Below the pieces are notes generated by a model, which made no database searches, was not told where the DNA came from, and worked only from the letters and a program-made list of their open reading frames with translations. This document shows positions 49,235 through 61,578 of a stretch of 64,000 nucleotides of DNA, in pieces. The stretch lies in contig CM019068.1 in assembly GCA_009667805.1 (NCBI GenBank), positions 4,447,218 through 4,511,217 on the forward strand, read 5' to 3'. Within the stretch, counting starts at the first letter, position 1. Every line of letters starts with the position of its first letter. Source of the DNA: Leptobrachium leishanense. Its lineage: Eukaryota > Chordata > Amphibia > Anura > Megophryidae. The position numbers and the translations under genes are program-made.

Positions 49235-50181
49235 AATGATGTTTGGCCTGATTTGCATAGGTAGTCTTCCCACCTTGATGCTGAAAATTTATGGGTACAT
49301 CTTATATGCCAATCTATGTGTTTTTTATGTACAAATTTTGTTCATTTTATTTATTTTTTATGTCTTTTATATGCGATATTTGTACATTTTATTAGCATTT
49401 TTATGTGCGTTCTCTATATATACTGTTACACCTTTGAGCCATTTATTGTCCATTCAGGATTTTTAGAATCCCTGTGCCCTTGGCCTATCTAGGTTTTATA
49501 TGTTGGTAATTTTTTCTCCTCTATTTCCAGACTTCAAGGGTTTTTGTTAACTGGTTCCCTATAGGGGGCCCCTAGGACTCTTTTGGTTTTAGGTTTGGCT
49601 CCTGTAGCCAAGTTTTTTGGAGTCCTGGTGGTCCCCATGTTTTTTGCAATGTTATGTGCTCGATTTGTATTATTTTATTTTTCTATTATTTTTTATTTTA
49701 TGTGTGTGCAGGGGTTTGTTGGCGCGACCCCTTGGTATTGGTTGCGCTCTTATTCTTCTTTTTTCCCATATAAGCATCCCCACGGTCGGGGTCTTTTTCC
49801 TTGCTCCGTTATGGGGGGGCGGAGCGTGCAGCGTAGTGTGGATGTGGCGCCCCGAAGGAAAGTGATGACGACACCATATGACTGGAAGAGTGGGTGGAAA
49901 CGCATGCGTTCCAGGGTGGAACGCGGAAATGGACGCGGATGCCGGTAGAATTAATGCGCTCCACTGTAGATTACGGAAATGGGTTCCCACACACACAGAC
50001 TGATTCACTGATAGCCGCACCTGCTCCCACCCACCTGAAATGAGTGGTGATGAGTAGCTATCTGAAAAGACCAGATGCCTTCTACACTGGGCTATAAATA
50101 CTAACCCTAATAGGGGGAGCGCACCTATATTATTGTATTTTCCTTTTATTGTGTTATTTACTTTATTTTTATTTTTTTTTA

Positions 50182-50221
50182 AACAACTGATGAAGCCCTA
50201 AAGGGTGAAACGCGTTTTGTT
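50182..50221 (+). ncRNA. hammerhead ribozyme in Penelope-like element (right copy)
   Basis: AACAA (50182-50186), CTGATGA (50187-50193), stem II with CCC/GGG, GAAA (50207-50210), stem III palindrome ACGCGT (50210-50215), cleavage base T at 50216, and TTGTT (217-221) pairing with AACAA. The predicted self-cleavage site is between 50216 and 50217. It is identical to the left copy's motif. Confidence 0.87.
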
Positions 50222-50772
50222 ACCTGTTATTTTATTGTTTCTGTCCTTTATTTTATGTTCCAATAAACGTTTAAATAATAGGACAGAACTCTGCCTTAAC
50301 TCATTGAGTTTTGTAGATTTCTACAAGTTATTACAAGTTACGACCTGTGAACACCCAGGACCCCAAAGGAATGCCAAGGCCTGAGATAAGTGAGTTGTTG
50401 AGAACCATTGGCACCTAAATATTGGAGAACCTGTGGATGACCCAGGATCCTGAAAGGACACCAAGGCTGTGAGACGGGTCTACCCCTGAGAGCTACTGGG
50501 TGAGCCACGTAAACACCCACAGGCGAAGTGATCGAGCCTAACGAGGCTCTGGAAAGTGTGAGTGGATCCATCTCCCCCCTTCATTTTCTCATTTTTTAAT
50601 GACTGGACTTCACTATTATACTCTTTTTTCCTTTTTAGGAACATTTTGACGAACTTCGAGTCATCTAACCCAGCTGTCTATATTGTATGTTATCTCCTCT
50701 TACAATCATTGTATGTTCATTTCGTTTTAGTATTAGATATTTCCCCCTACCGCGTACGCGGACACGCCGAAC

Positions 50773-53700
50773 ACATACATACAAATACCCAGAGACAGAC
50801 ACGCGCATACATACATACATATACCCAGAGACAGACACGCGCATACATACATACATATACCCAGAGACAGACACGCGCATACATACATACATATACCCAG
50901 AGACAGACACGCGCATACATACATACATATACCCAGAGACAGACACGCGCATACATACATACATACACACAGAGACAGACACACGCATACATATACCCAG
51001 AGACAGACACGCGCATACATACATACATATACCCAGAGACAGACACGCGCATACATACATACATACACACAGAGACAGACACACGCATACATACACACAG
51101 AGACAGACACGCGCATACATACACACAGAGACAGACACACGCATACATACACACAGAGACAGACACGCGCATACATACACACAGAGACAGACACACGCAT
51201 ACATACACACAGAGACAGACACGCGCATACATACACACAGAGACAGACACACGCATACATACACACAGAGACAGACACACGCATACATACATATACCCAG
51301 AGACAGACACGCGCATACATACATACATATATCCAGAGACAGACACGCACATACATACATACACCCAGAGACAGACACGCGTACATACATACATACATAC
51401 ATATATCCAGAGACAGACACGCACATACATACATACATACATATATCCAGAGACAGACACGCACATACATACATACATATACCCAGAGACAGACACGCGT
51501 ACATACATACATACACCCAGAGACAGACACGCATACATACACTCAGAGACAGACACGCGCACACATACATACACACAGAGACAGACACACGCATACATAC
51601 ATATACCCAGAGACAGACACGTGCATACATACATACATATACCCAGAGACAGACACGCGTACATACATACATACACTCAGAGACAGACACGCGTACATAC
51701 ATACATACATACATATATCCAGAGACAGACACGCACATACATACATACATATACCCAGAGACAGACACGCGTACGTACATACATACATACACTCAGAGAC
51801 AGACACGCGTACATACATACATACATACATATATCCAGAGACAGACACGTGCATACATACATACATATACCCAGAGACAGACACGCGCATACATACATAT
51901 ACCCAGAGACAGACACGCGCATACATACATACATATACCCAGAGACAGACACACGCATACATACACACAGAGACAGATACGCGCATACATACATACATAT
52001 ACCCAGAGACAGACACGCGCATACATACATACATATATCCAGAGACAGACACGCACATACATACATACACCCAGAGACAGACACGCGTACATACATACAT
52101 ACACTCAGAGACAGACACGCGTACATACATACATACATATATCCAGAGACAGACACGCACATACATACATACATATACCCAGAGACAGACACGCGTACAT
52201 ACATACATACACACAGAGACACACGCATACATACATACACCCAGAGACAGACACGCATACATACACTCAGAGACAGACACGCGCACACATACATACACAC
52301 AGAGACAGACACACGCATACATACATATACCCAGAGACAGACACGTGCATACATACATACATACACCCAGAGACAGACACGCGCATACATACATACATAT
52401 ATCCAGAGACAGACACGCGCATACATACATACATACACCCAGAGACAGACACGCGCATACATACATACATATACCCAGAGACAGACACACATACATATAC
52501 CCAGAGACAGACACGCGCATACATATACCCAGAGACAGACACGCGCATACATATACCCAGAGACAGACACGCGCATACATACATACATATACCCAGAGAC
52601 AGACACACGTACATACATATACCCAGAGACAGACACGCACATACATACATATACCCAGAGACAGATATGTGCACACATACATACATATACCCAGAGACAG
52701 AACGCACAACATACATACATATACCCAGAGACAGACACGCGCACACATACATACATATACCCAGAGACAGACACGCGCATACATATACCCAGAGACAGAC
52801 ACGCGCACAACATACATATACCCAGAGACAGACACGCGCACACATACATATACCCAGAGACAGACACGCGCACACATACATACATATACCCAGAGACAGA
52901 CACACCATACATATACCCAGAGACAGACACGCGCATACATATACCCAGAGACAGACACGCGCATACATATACCCAGAGACAGACACGCGCATACATACAT
53001 ACATATACCCAGAGACAGACACACGTACATACATATACCCAGAGACAGACACGCACATACATACATATACCCAGAGACAGATATGTGCACACATACATAC
53101 ATATACCCAGAGACAGACACGCACATACATACATACATATACCCAGAGACAGACACGCGCATACATACATATATATACCCAGAGACAGACACGCGCATAC
53201 ATACATATACCCAGAGACAGACACACATACATATACCCAGAGACAGACACGCGCATACATATACCCAGAGACAGACACGCGCATACATATACCCAGAGAC
53301 AGACACGCGCATACATACATATACCCAGAGACAGACACACGTACATACATATACCCAGAGACAGACACGCACATACATACATATACCCAGAGACAGATAT
53401 GTGCACACATACATACATATACCCAGAGACAGACACGCACATACATACATACATATACCCAGAGACAGACACGCGCACACATACATACATATACCCAGAG
53501 ACAGACACGCGCATACATATACCCAGAGACAGACACGCGCACACATACATATACCCAGAGACAGACACGCGCACACATACATATACCCAGAGACAGACAC
53601 GCGCACACATACATACATATACCCAGAGACAGACATGCGCACACATACATACATATACCCAGAGACAGACACGCGCACACATACATACATATACCCAGAG

Positions 53701-53957
53701 ACAGACACGCGCACACATACATATACCCAGAGACAGACACGCGCATACATACATATACCCAGAGACAGACACGCGCACACATACATACATATACCCAGAG
53801 ACAGACACGCGCACACATACATATACCCAGAGACAGACACGCGCACACATACATACATATACCCAGAGACAGACACGCGCATACATACATATACCCAGAT
53901 ACAGACACGCGCACACATACATACATATACCCAGATACAGACACGCGCATACATATG
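50773..53957. repeat. ACAT/CAGAGACAGACACGCG array, segment 2
   Basis: About 100 units of CCCAGAGACAGACACGCGCA followed by TACATACATACATATA or CACATACATACATATA forms. Variant blocks (ACACAC type at 50960-51290, GATATGTGC type at 52665, 53075 and 53395) show stepwise amplification; the last three mark a repeated block of about 320-410 bp. All six frames contain long open frames, up to 1,206 codons, with no gene character. Confidence 0.95.
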
Positions 53958-55703
53958 TGGCTAAATTCACGAGGAATAATCCTTTATATGGCGCCTGTCT
54001 TAGGTGGTACGGGCTGCTGCCTGACCCAGATAGAGGGGCAGTGTTACACACCTGCCAATAAATGTCAAGAATGGGGTGGTATATCTGTGTCGGGCGGTGC
54101 CTGTGGATGGATATCTCGCGCTGTGTGCAGTGCGCTGCTTGTAAGGGGATATCTCGCACTTTGTAAAGTGTGGTATCCGTGAGGTTCAAGAGTCTTTTGG
54201 TGTTAAAAAACTCAGAAAAAGGAGAGGGGGGGGGAATTGAGGATGGTGAGATGGTGGGGTGAATGTTGATTCTTATGTACTGCTATCCGTCTTATTCACT
54301 GTATCTCAAAGACCTTATGAGTATAGGTGCAATGGTATTCGATACAGTGTAATCAGTTACAAAAACAGTATTCTCATACAAGATCAATGGATGTTTGGCC
54401 TCTAGTGGTTAAATGAGATATTGCAGGGAACAGATATTCAGTCTGAATGGTATAAGAGAGATTACTCAGTGTCCTGCTGCCACCTAGTGGCTTAGCTGGG
54501 TAATGCAGTCTATGTATGTGGTATGGAGGGATAAATCGCTGGTTCCTTCTTTCCTCCCGTCGTCCTCATAAGAAAGACAGAGAAGAGGCATGCATAGTGC
54601 AACCCTGTATGGTTATAGGTATTTGTTTAAAAGGAAATAGGAATGCACTCACGTTGTCTAGAGCCTAGTGAGAATGTCAGGCTCAGACTTAGTCGCTCTG
54701 CCAGTCCATAGAGGTGACTGGGTCCCTTCTTGATCCCTCCTGTGCTGCAACAAAGTTTTCCGTGGTCTCCTGGTTCTCTGGGTTGGTCATCCGGGGGTAG
54801 ATGTGCGGCAGAAGAGGCCTTGTTTAGGCGAAACGCGTCCTGGATTACCCCCACCCTTTTTATCTGTATTATTACCCTGTAATAAATCCCTTTTAAACCC
54901 CCATTTTTGCTGTCTGTGGTTTTACTGCGGAGGAAAGGGAGGTACACAACCGGTAGCCGCACATCTACCCCTGGATGACCAACCCAGAGAACCAGGAGAC
55001 CACGGAAAACTTTGTTGCAGCACAGGAGGGATCAAGAAGGGACCCAGTCACCTCTATGGACTGGCAGAGCGACTAAGTCTGAGCCTGACATTCTCACTAG
55101 GCTCTAGACAACGTGAGTGCATTCCTATTTCCTTTTAAACAAATACCTATAACCATACAGGGTTGCACTATGCATGCCTCTTCTCTGTCTTTCTTATGAG
55201 GACGACGGGAGGAAAGAAGGAACCAGCGATTTATCCCTCCATACCACATACATAGACTGCATTACCCAGCTAAGCCACTAGGTGGCAGCAGGACACTGAG
55301 TAATCTCTCTTATACCATTCAGACTGAATATCTGTTCCCTGCAATATCTCACTTAACCACTAGAGGCCAAACATCCATTGATCTTGTATGAGAATACTGT
55401 TTTTGTAACTGATTACACTGTATCGAATACCATTGCACCTATACTCATAAGGTCTTTGAGATACAGTGAATAAGACGGATAGCAGTACATAAGAATCAAC
55501 ATTCACCCCACCATCTCACCATCCTCAATTCCCCCCCCCCCTCTCCTTTTTCTGAGTTTTTTAACACCAAAAGACTCTTGAACCTCACGGATACCACACT
55601 TTACAAAGTGCGAGATATCCCCTTATAAGCAGCGCACTGCACACAGCGCGAGATATCCATCCACAGGCACCGCCCGACACAGATATACCACCCCATTCTT
55701 GAC
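53958..55703. mobile_element. second head-to-head pair of Penelope-like 3' regions
   Basis: Inverted arms 54064-54808 and 54957-55703 are nearly identical. The 148-bp centre holds a hammerhead-like motif belonging to the right copy. The right copy shows the same order as the first Penelope element: ribozyme, then GGATGACC, then a GAGGCTCT-like word followed by GTGAGTG. The left copy carries 106 bp more at its outer 3' end (53958-54063). No protein-coding part remains, and the family differs in sequence from the first pair. Confidence 0.65.
54804..54846 (+). ncRNA. degenerate hammerhead-like motif
   Basis: CAGAAGA (in place of CTGATGA), stem II GCCT / AGGC with loop TGTTT, GAAA and the stem III palindrome ACGCGT followed by C are in hammerhead order. 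Two core changes would be expected to abolish or weaken cleavage. Stem I pairing is short. Confidence 0.55.
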
Positions 55704-56480
55704 GCGCATACATATACCCAGAGACAGACACGCGTACATACATATACCCAGAGACAGACACGCGTACATACATATACCCAGAGACAGACACGCGTACATA
55801 CATATACCCAGAGACAGACACGCGTACATACATATACCCAGAGACAGACACGCGCCTACATACATACACACAGAGACAGACACACGCATACATACACACA
55901 CACAGAGACAGACACGCGCCTACATACACACACACAGAGACAGACACGCGCATACATACATACACAGAGACAGACACACGCATACATACATACACCCAGA
56001 GACAGACACGCGCATACATACATACACAGAGACAGACACACGCATACATACATATACACAGAGACAGACACGCGCATACATACATACACAGAGACAGACA
56101 CACGCCTACATACATACACACAGAGACAGACACACGCATACATACAGAGACAGACACACGCATACATACATATACACAGAGACAGACACACACATACATA
56201 CATATACCCAGAGACAGACACGCGCCTACATACATACACACAGAGACAGACACACGCATACATACAGAGACAGACACACGCATACATACAGAGACAGACA
56301 CACGCCTACATACATACACACAGAGACAGACACGCGCCTACATACATAAACACAGAGACAGACACCACGCATACATACATACACACAGAGACAGACACAC
56401 GCATACATACATACACACAGAGACAGACACACGCATACATACATACACACAGAGACAGACACATGCACACATACATATAC
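55704..56480. repeat. ACAT/CAGAGACAGACACGCG array, segment 3
   Basis: Same array as segments 1 and 2. The right half is dominated by ACACAGAGACAGACACACGC units with shorter (ACAT)n. Confidence 0.93.
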
Positions 56481-57964
56481 CCAGAGACCATAGGCGACTC
56501 TACAGGGGGGCAAGGGGGGCAATTGCCCCCCTAGGTTATTGCTTGCCCCCCCACCAAAAATCAGCATCCAGCTTCCCACACTTATTCGGACCAATGTATC
56601 TCTGTCCCTGTGCATCACATATGGACGTTCTATGTGTCATTAGAAAGGGAAGATTCTTGCCTTTCCAATGATACCCAACATGACCATATTTAGTGTGAAG
56701 TAATAGTCATAAAACATTAAATAAAAACGTGCACTTAAACATTTTCACAGGGTTGAAATGGCTCAGTAGTGAAATGGTTAATGTTCAGACTATATATTAC
56801 ATTGTGTATTACATTAGTTTTTGCCTTGGTTTAGTTGTATATTAAGGGTTAATGGGCAGGCTTCATCCCTCACAGTGTACATTTGTTTTTCCTTGATTAA
56901 TGGCATTTTAGGGGTTAAGGGGCAGGCTAAATGCAACAATGTTTATTATTTTTATTGTATCTCCCCGGGTTTATGGCATTTTAGGGGTTATTATGGAAGT
57001 TAGAATCTAAAAGGTCTAATCATCTTTAGATCCTCTGCTTTTCGTCACATTTCGGGGAATTCATTTCACCAAAATATGTTGAATTCCCTATTAGTGAATG
57101 GTCACCGTAATTTGCTAAAATTGGAGTCACTGAAGCCGCTAAAGGACATTCAGCGAAAACTGCCGAATTGCAAATAAAATATCGAATTTAAGTATCAGGT
57201 TAGTACAACAAAAAGGCATCATTGCATCACATTACTCTGGGGTTTTGGAATCTTATTTATATATATACTTATTTAGGGCACTATCACCTGGTGTGGGTTA
57301 ACCCTTGCGTCAGCATGTTTTTGCGTTAGCGCCAGGTTGAGTCTAGCGCCGGACCAACAGATTGTTTGCCTCCTGCTTGAAATGGGAAAAATCACTTGTA
57401 CCGCGGGTTTACTGTACTTTCCACGTCCTTTATTTAACATGAGGAGAGCTAGAGATCTCTAGCGCTTTTGCAGCTAACAGATCACTTGGTGCCAGCGCTA
57501 GTTTTTTGAGGTGCACTAATTGCAACATTTTACCTGCTGCTCAACCCTGGTGCTAACTCCAATAAAACAGAAAAAACAGGTCCTTGCCCAAAATTAACAG
57601 GCAATTGAAAGGAATGCAACACAGGTGTTCTCTTGGCCCCATACACCATAGTAATGGATCTGGTCAGCAATGTCGCTGCTGTTGCAGTCGGCTCTATTAT
57701 AAATCATTTTATGCTGGGGGCTATTCATAGTATGTAAGTGCATGATTATTAGGGTGACTGTGTGGACCATGTTTAAAGGGACAGGTGAATAAGTCTTGCC
57801 CTGAAACATGTATTATTTATATGCTGCAGCAGAGAAATTTATGTTGCTCACCTGGCCTTCCTTTTGGATCTATTAAATGCAGTGTAATGATTCTACCTGC
57901 TGTTGGGTGGCATTTATCATGCAATGTCCATCAGCCTTAATATATGTGTGCATTAAAACATGGA

Positions 57965-59040
57965 TGTCACGGAATGGCCCAGCACCCTCAGCCAGGGGCG
58001 GTGCAGTGACAGTGGTGACATGGACACTTGGGTGTGGTGGCACGCACCTAGTTTTATAAGTACTTTTATTTAGATGTGATTGTGTGGTGTAATAAAGTGT
58101 CCCCGTTGGTTTTTGTGTAATGGATTTTCCCCTTTGTGTGCCTTGCTCGCCGCCATTTTCCGATCCTTGTGGCGCAGTTGGAATTCTCGTTTCGGAAAAT
58201 GGCCGATTCGAACCATCCGGTTCGAATCGTAAAATGGCCGATTCGGACCATCCGGTCCGAATTGGCGACTCCCTGAAGGCCAAGGGCCAATGGGTCCTGG
58301 GAGGGCGGGCAAGGAGTCCCATTGTATTCTAATTGTGTGCAGAGGTAATAAATGCTTGTACTGTAAACAATAAACTCAGATTCTGCAGTGCATTCAGCTT
58401 TGACTGGTGTGACTTTATTTCCACCGTATTTTCGTATCTGAGAGTCCCCCGCGATCTCAGAGTACGGTGTCCATTCAGGTACGAACCGAAGCGAGTGCTC
58501 TGTGCCTGCATCGTGTAGCAGGGCAGAGGCGCAGCGCATGAAGAGTCGGTTCTCAGAGAGACGGAGATCCGAACCGAGGGCGCGGCCGCGTACCGCGCTT
58601 CGGTATTGCGGGATTGCGGTGCGATCCGAATCCCTCGCCCATCCCGGCAGATCCGAAGATTCATCCAGCCTCGATCCGATTCGAAGAGTCGACCACCGAG
58701 ATCCGAAAAGTTACCCGCACCGCGATCGGAAACGTTTCCCGCAAGATCCGAAACGTTTCCCACATCCGGTATTCCTCCGCGGCAGATCCGAACTCCACAG
58801 ACGTCCCACACCCGCAAGGTCAGTGAACCAGCTGCTCGGGACGCTGAGTGCTGTATGGCTCAGTGGTCGGGCTGGTTCTAGGCAGGGGTCCCCTCCACCG
58901 CCCGCTAACCCTTCCTCAGGGTCATCCCAGGCCGCACGAGACGCCGAGTGCGCGTCACTCGGTAGTCGGGCCAGCGGTAAGCGAAGGGGTCACGCAGATT
59001 GAGCACACCCGCAGGCGGAACAACATCCCATTCCGTCATA
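57965..59040 (+). repeat. 5' LTR (1,076 bp)
   Basis: Near-identical to the 3' LTR apart from small indels, suggesting a fairly recent insertion. It has two adjacent palindromes at 58203-58264 and a cluster of GATCCGAA words at 58566-58792. AATAAA-like words occur near 58090 and 58370. Confidence 0.88.
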
Positions 59041-59091
59041 CTGGTGGCAGCGGTGGGATCGCTCTCTGCAGACCCCTAGGAGACTTACGCC

Positions 59092-60133
59092 ATGGCGGTG
59101 TACACCCCCTACAACCGGGACACCCTGCGTGGGATGTTGGAGAACCGGGGAGGAACGCCGGTAACAAGAAAAGGAAGACCCTGATCAAGGAGCTGACCAG
59201 GATGGATCAGGACGAGGCGACGACGCCCGTCCCCAGCCCTGTCCACGCAGAGGTGGAGGAAGGCGCTGACCTCAGAGAGGTGCGGCGTCGGATCGCACTG
59301 CTTGGAGATGCCCCGACGACAGAGGACCGATGTAAGGTGATTCGGGAGTTCTACCGGGAAGTTGAGCTGGAGAAGGAACGCCAGCACCAGCTGCGGTTGG
59401 CAGAGCTCCGCGGAGCAGAAACTGAGATACAATGACCCGAACCCTACCCCGTGGAACCCTGGGTCGAGACTCACAGCTCGTCTGGAGCTTCACCCTGGGA
59501 ATCCACAAACCCCAGTGACGACGCTTGCGGGACTCTCAGCTCGTCTGGAGCCTGTACTGAGGACATCACTCATCCCAGCGACCCTCGGATGGAGACTCAC
59601 AGCTCGCCTGGAGCTGCATCTGAGGACGCCATATTCCCCATTGAGGAGCGGTGCTCCTGTGCCGGCACCTTCGCAGACATGAAGGTCGTGCTGGCAAGAA
59701 GGCTGCAGGAGGGTCCAGAGCGGGACCAGGGGTCCACAGAGGAACTGTGGTACGAGGCCTGGACCATGAGCGGGACTGCCATGATGTGGACATTCCTTCC
59801 GACGCTGACGTCTATCGGGAGCAGTACGCTGTGCGAGCAGCGTTCCTGCAGGGCCGGGCCCCAGAAGAGTGGGAGGCCGAGCTCTGGAGTTTGGTGCAGG
59901 AGGAGGTCGCACTGGACGCCGCGTACCGCGCGCTCCGGTGGCTAACCGCCGCTCCGGCAGTACGCCCGTTGGGGGCAGTTCGTTGCAGGGCCTCGCTACG
60001 GAGGCACAGGACTGCTCTACGCGAGCATGGCCGCCGACCCCGATTTTGGAGAGGAGACCGAGGAACGGATGGAGGACATCCTGGAGCGACGGGAACTGGA
60101 GATCCCGTCAGACAGCAGGGACTCAGTGTTTGA
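59092..60133 (+). pseudogene. gag-like coding remnant, frameshifted
   Basis: An ATG at 59092 opens MAVYTPYNRDTLRGMLENRG, which soon ends; the reading continues one frame over as KKRKTLIKELTRMDQDEA and then a charged region (EVRRRIALLGDAPTTEDRCK, EREFYREVELEKERQ-type helix). The L-x-x-M-L-x-x-R-G...KK..LI.EL pattern looks like a SAP-type motif. Further on, another frame has DADVYREQYAVRAAFLQGRA, then PEEWEAELWSLVQEEVALD. At least two frameshifts separate these. It resembles the start of an LTR-element gag; no zinc knuckle or pol follows. Confidence 0.5.
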
Positions 60134-60339
60134 GGAGCTGGAGTCCCTAGCTGAGACGAGAGTGGGAGCTCGAGGTGGCTTATCGAAGACTGTTGGACGG
60201 CGTTCCGCAGTCGAGCCTGAGCTCCCCGTGGTGGGACGGGTCGACGGAGGAAGTCGACAGTCCCCAGGTTTGGGACCTATGGGAAGCCGAGGCGGACTCA
60301 TGGGTGCCCGTGGGGGGTCGTCTGAGGAAGTTACCCCCC

Positions 60340-61245
60340 TCACCCCGCAAGAGGACAGGGTGGCCGAGGCCACGGGTCCAGCGGGGGAGGAGACGGATGG
60401 TCTCCCCGGGATGGGTTGTGCGCAACCGTCGATTGCCCCGGGGGGTGAAGTGACCATCCTTTCCCAAAGGAGATCTCCAACCAGCAGAAGAGCTGGCTAC
60501 GGGGCAGAGTGCTGCTGGCCTCTGCCCACTGCCCAAAGTCTGCCAGGAGGGGCAGACAGATGGTTCCCCCGGGATGGGTTGTGCGCAACCCTTGGTTGTC
60601 CCGGGGGTGAAGCAACCATCCTTCTCCAAGGAGATCTCTCGCCAGCAAAGAGCTGGCTACGGGGCAGAGCGCCGCTGGCCTCTGCCCACTACTCAAAGTC
60701 TGGCGGAGGAGCAGACGGATGGTTCCCCGGGACGGGTTGTGCGCACCATTGATTGCCCCGGGGGGTGAAGAAACCATCCTCCCGCAGGGAGATCCTCGCC
60801 CAGTGACGAAGGGCTGGCCACGGGGCAGAGCGCGCTGGCCTCTGCCCATCCCTCTCAGTTTGCCTCGAGGGGCAGCCGAGGATGACCCTGTACGACTGCG
60901 CGGCAGCGGTCCAGTCCCCTCGTCGGCGGCCAGGAGAGCAGCCGGTTTGACCCCGTTTGTCCTCCCGGTTGCCGTTTCCGTACCCGGCCAACCAGCAGAA
61001 GAGCTGACGCCAGGACAGAGAGCCGCTGGCCTCTGCCCGTTCCGCCCGATTCGCCCCGAGGGGCAGAGCGTGGATGACCTGGGCGACTGCCGTTGCATCC
61101 CGTGATTCTCCCTTCCAGCTGGCTGGAGGAGCAGCCCAGGTTTGGCTCTTGTGGTTCCTTCAGTTGCCGTGTCCGTACCTGGCCCTCCAGTGGAAGAGCT
61201 GGCAACGGGGCAGAGCGCCGCTGGCCTCTGCCCATTTTTGCAACC
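60340..61245 (+). repeat. internal tandem repeat of the LTR element, ~160-195-bp unit
   Basis: GGGCAGAGCGCCGCTGGCCT followed by CTGCCCA recurs at about 60501, 60661, 60820, 61011 and 61207. Each copy is followed by further shared words such as GGTTGTGCGCAAC and GATTGCCCCGGGGGGTGAAG. Open frames across it are repeat by-products. Confidence 0.75.
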
Positions 61246-61560
61246 TTTGGGCTCGGGAGCCTTACCCCGCCACGGTCCTGTCCCACGGCTGACCTGGGCA
61301 CCTGGGGCGTGTGCAGTTAGCACCCGGGTTCCCCAGGTGAGTGACAATCCTGGGGGGGGCACCGGAGGCCCTCCGGCCCAGAGGCATGTCCTCTCGCCCA
61401 GCGGGGAAACCCTAAGGGCACGGGGTCCCGACCAAGGCTGGCACGGCCGCAAGGCCAAATGGAGAGGCCTGGTGACTCGGCCTCCCCAGACTGACTATGG
61501 GCCTGGGAGCACCGACTTCCCCGGTATATGACCCGGTGGGGTCAGACCAGGTGCGTCGAA

Positions 61561-61578
61561 CTGGGGGAGGGGGAGGAG
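61561..61578 (+). promoter_or_regulatory. polypurine tract
   Basis: CTGGGGGAGGGGGAGGAG ends one base before the 3' LTR TGTCACGG, the expected site of plus-strand priming. Confidence 0.8.

Larger units (their letters stand above)
48053..50772 (+). mobile_element. Penelope-like element, right (plus) copy, 5'-truncated
   Basis: Nearly identical to the left copy from its 47372 position onward, in inverted orientation. It starts inside the reverse transcriptase just before YIDD and ends at GCCGAACAC followed directly by ACATACAT, lacking the final ~120 bp found in the left copy. High similarity between the arms implies a recent, possibly single, insertion event. Confidence 0.85.

Noticed and set aside
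50562..54182. Open frame of 1,206 codons and similar 500-1,100-codon frames on both strands
   Set aside because: They follow tandem repeats with little stop content; the peptides are periodic copies of the unit, open in several frames on both strands, with no domain and no splice context.
58333..59002. Open frames within the LTRs (for example SRADP/RSEDSSS-rich)
   Set aside because: They occur identically in both LTRs, overlap in several frames and cross regulatory palindromes.
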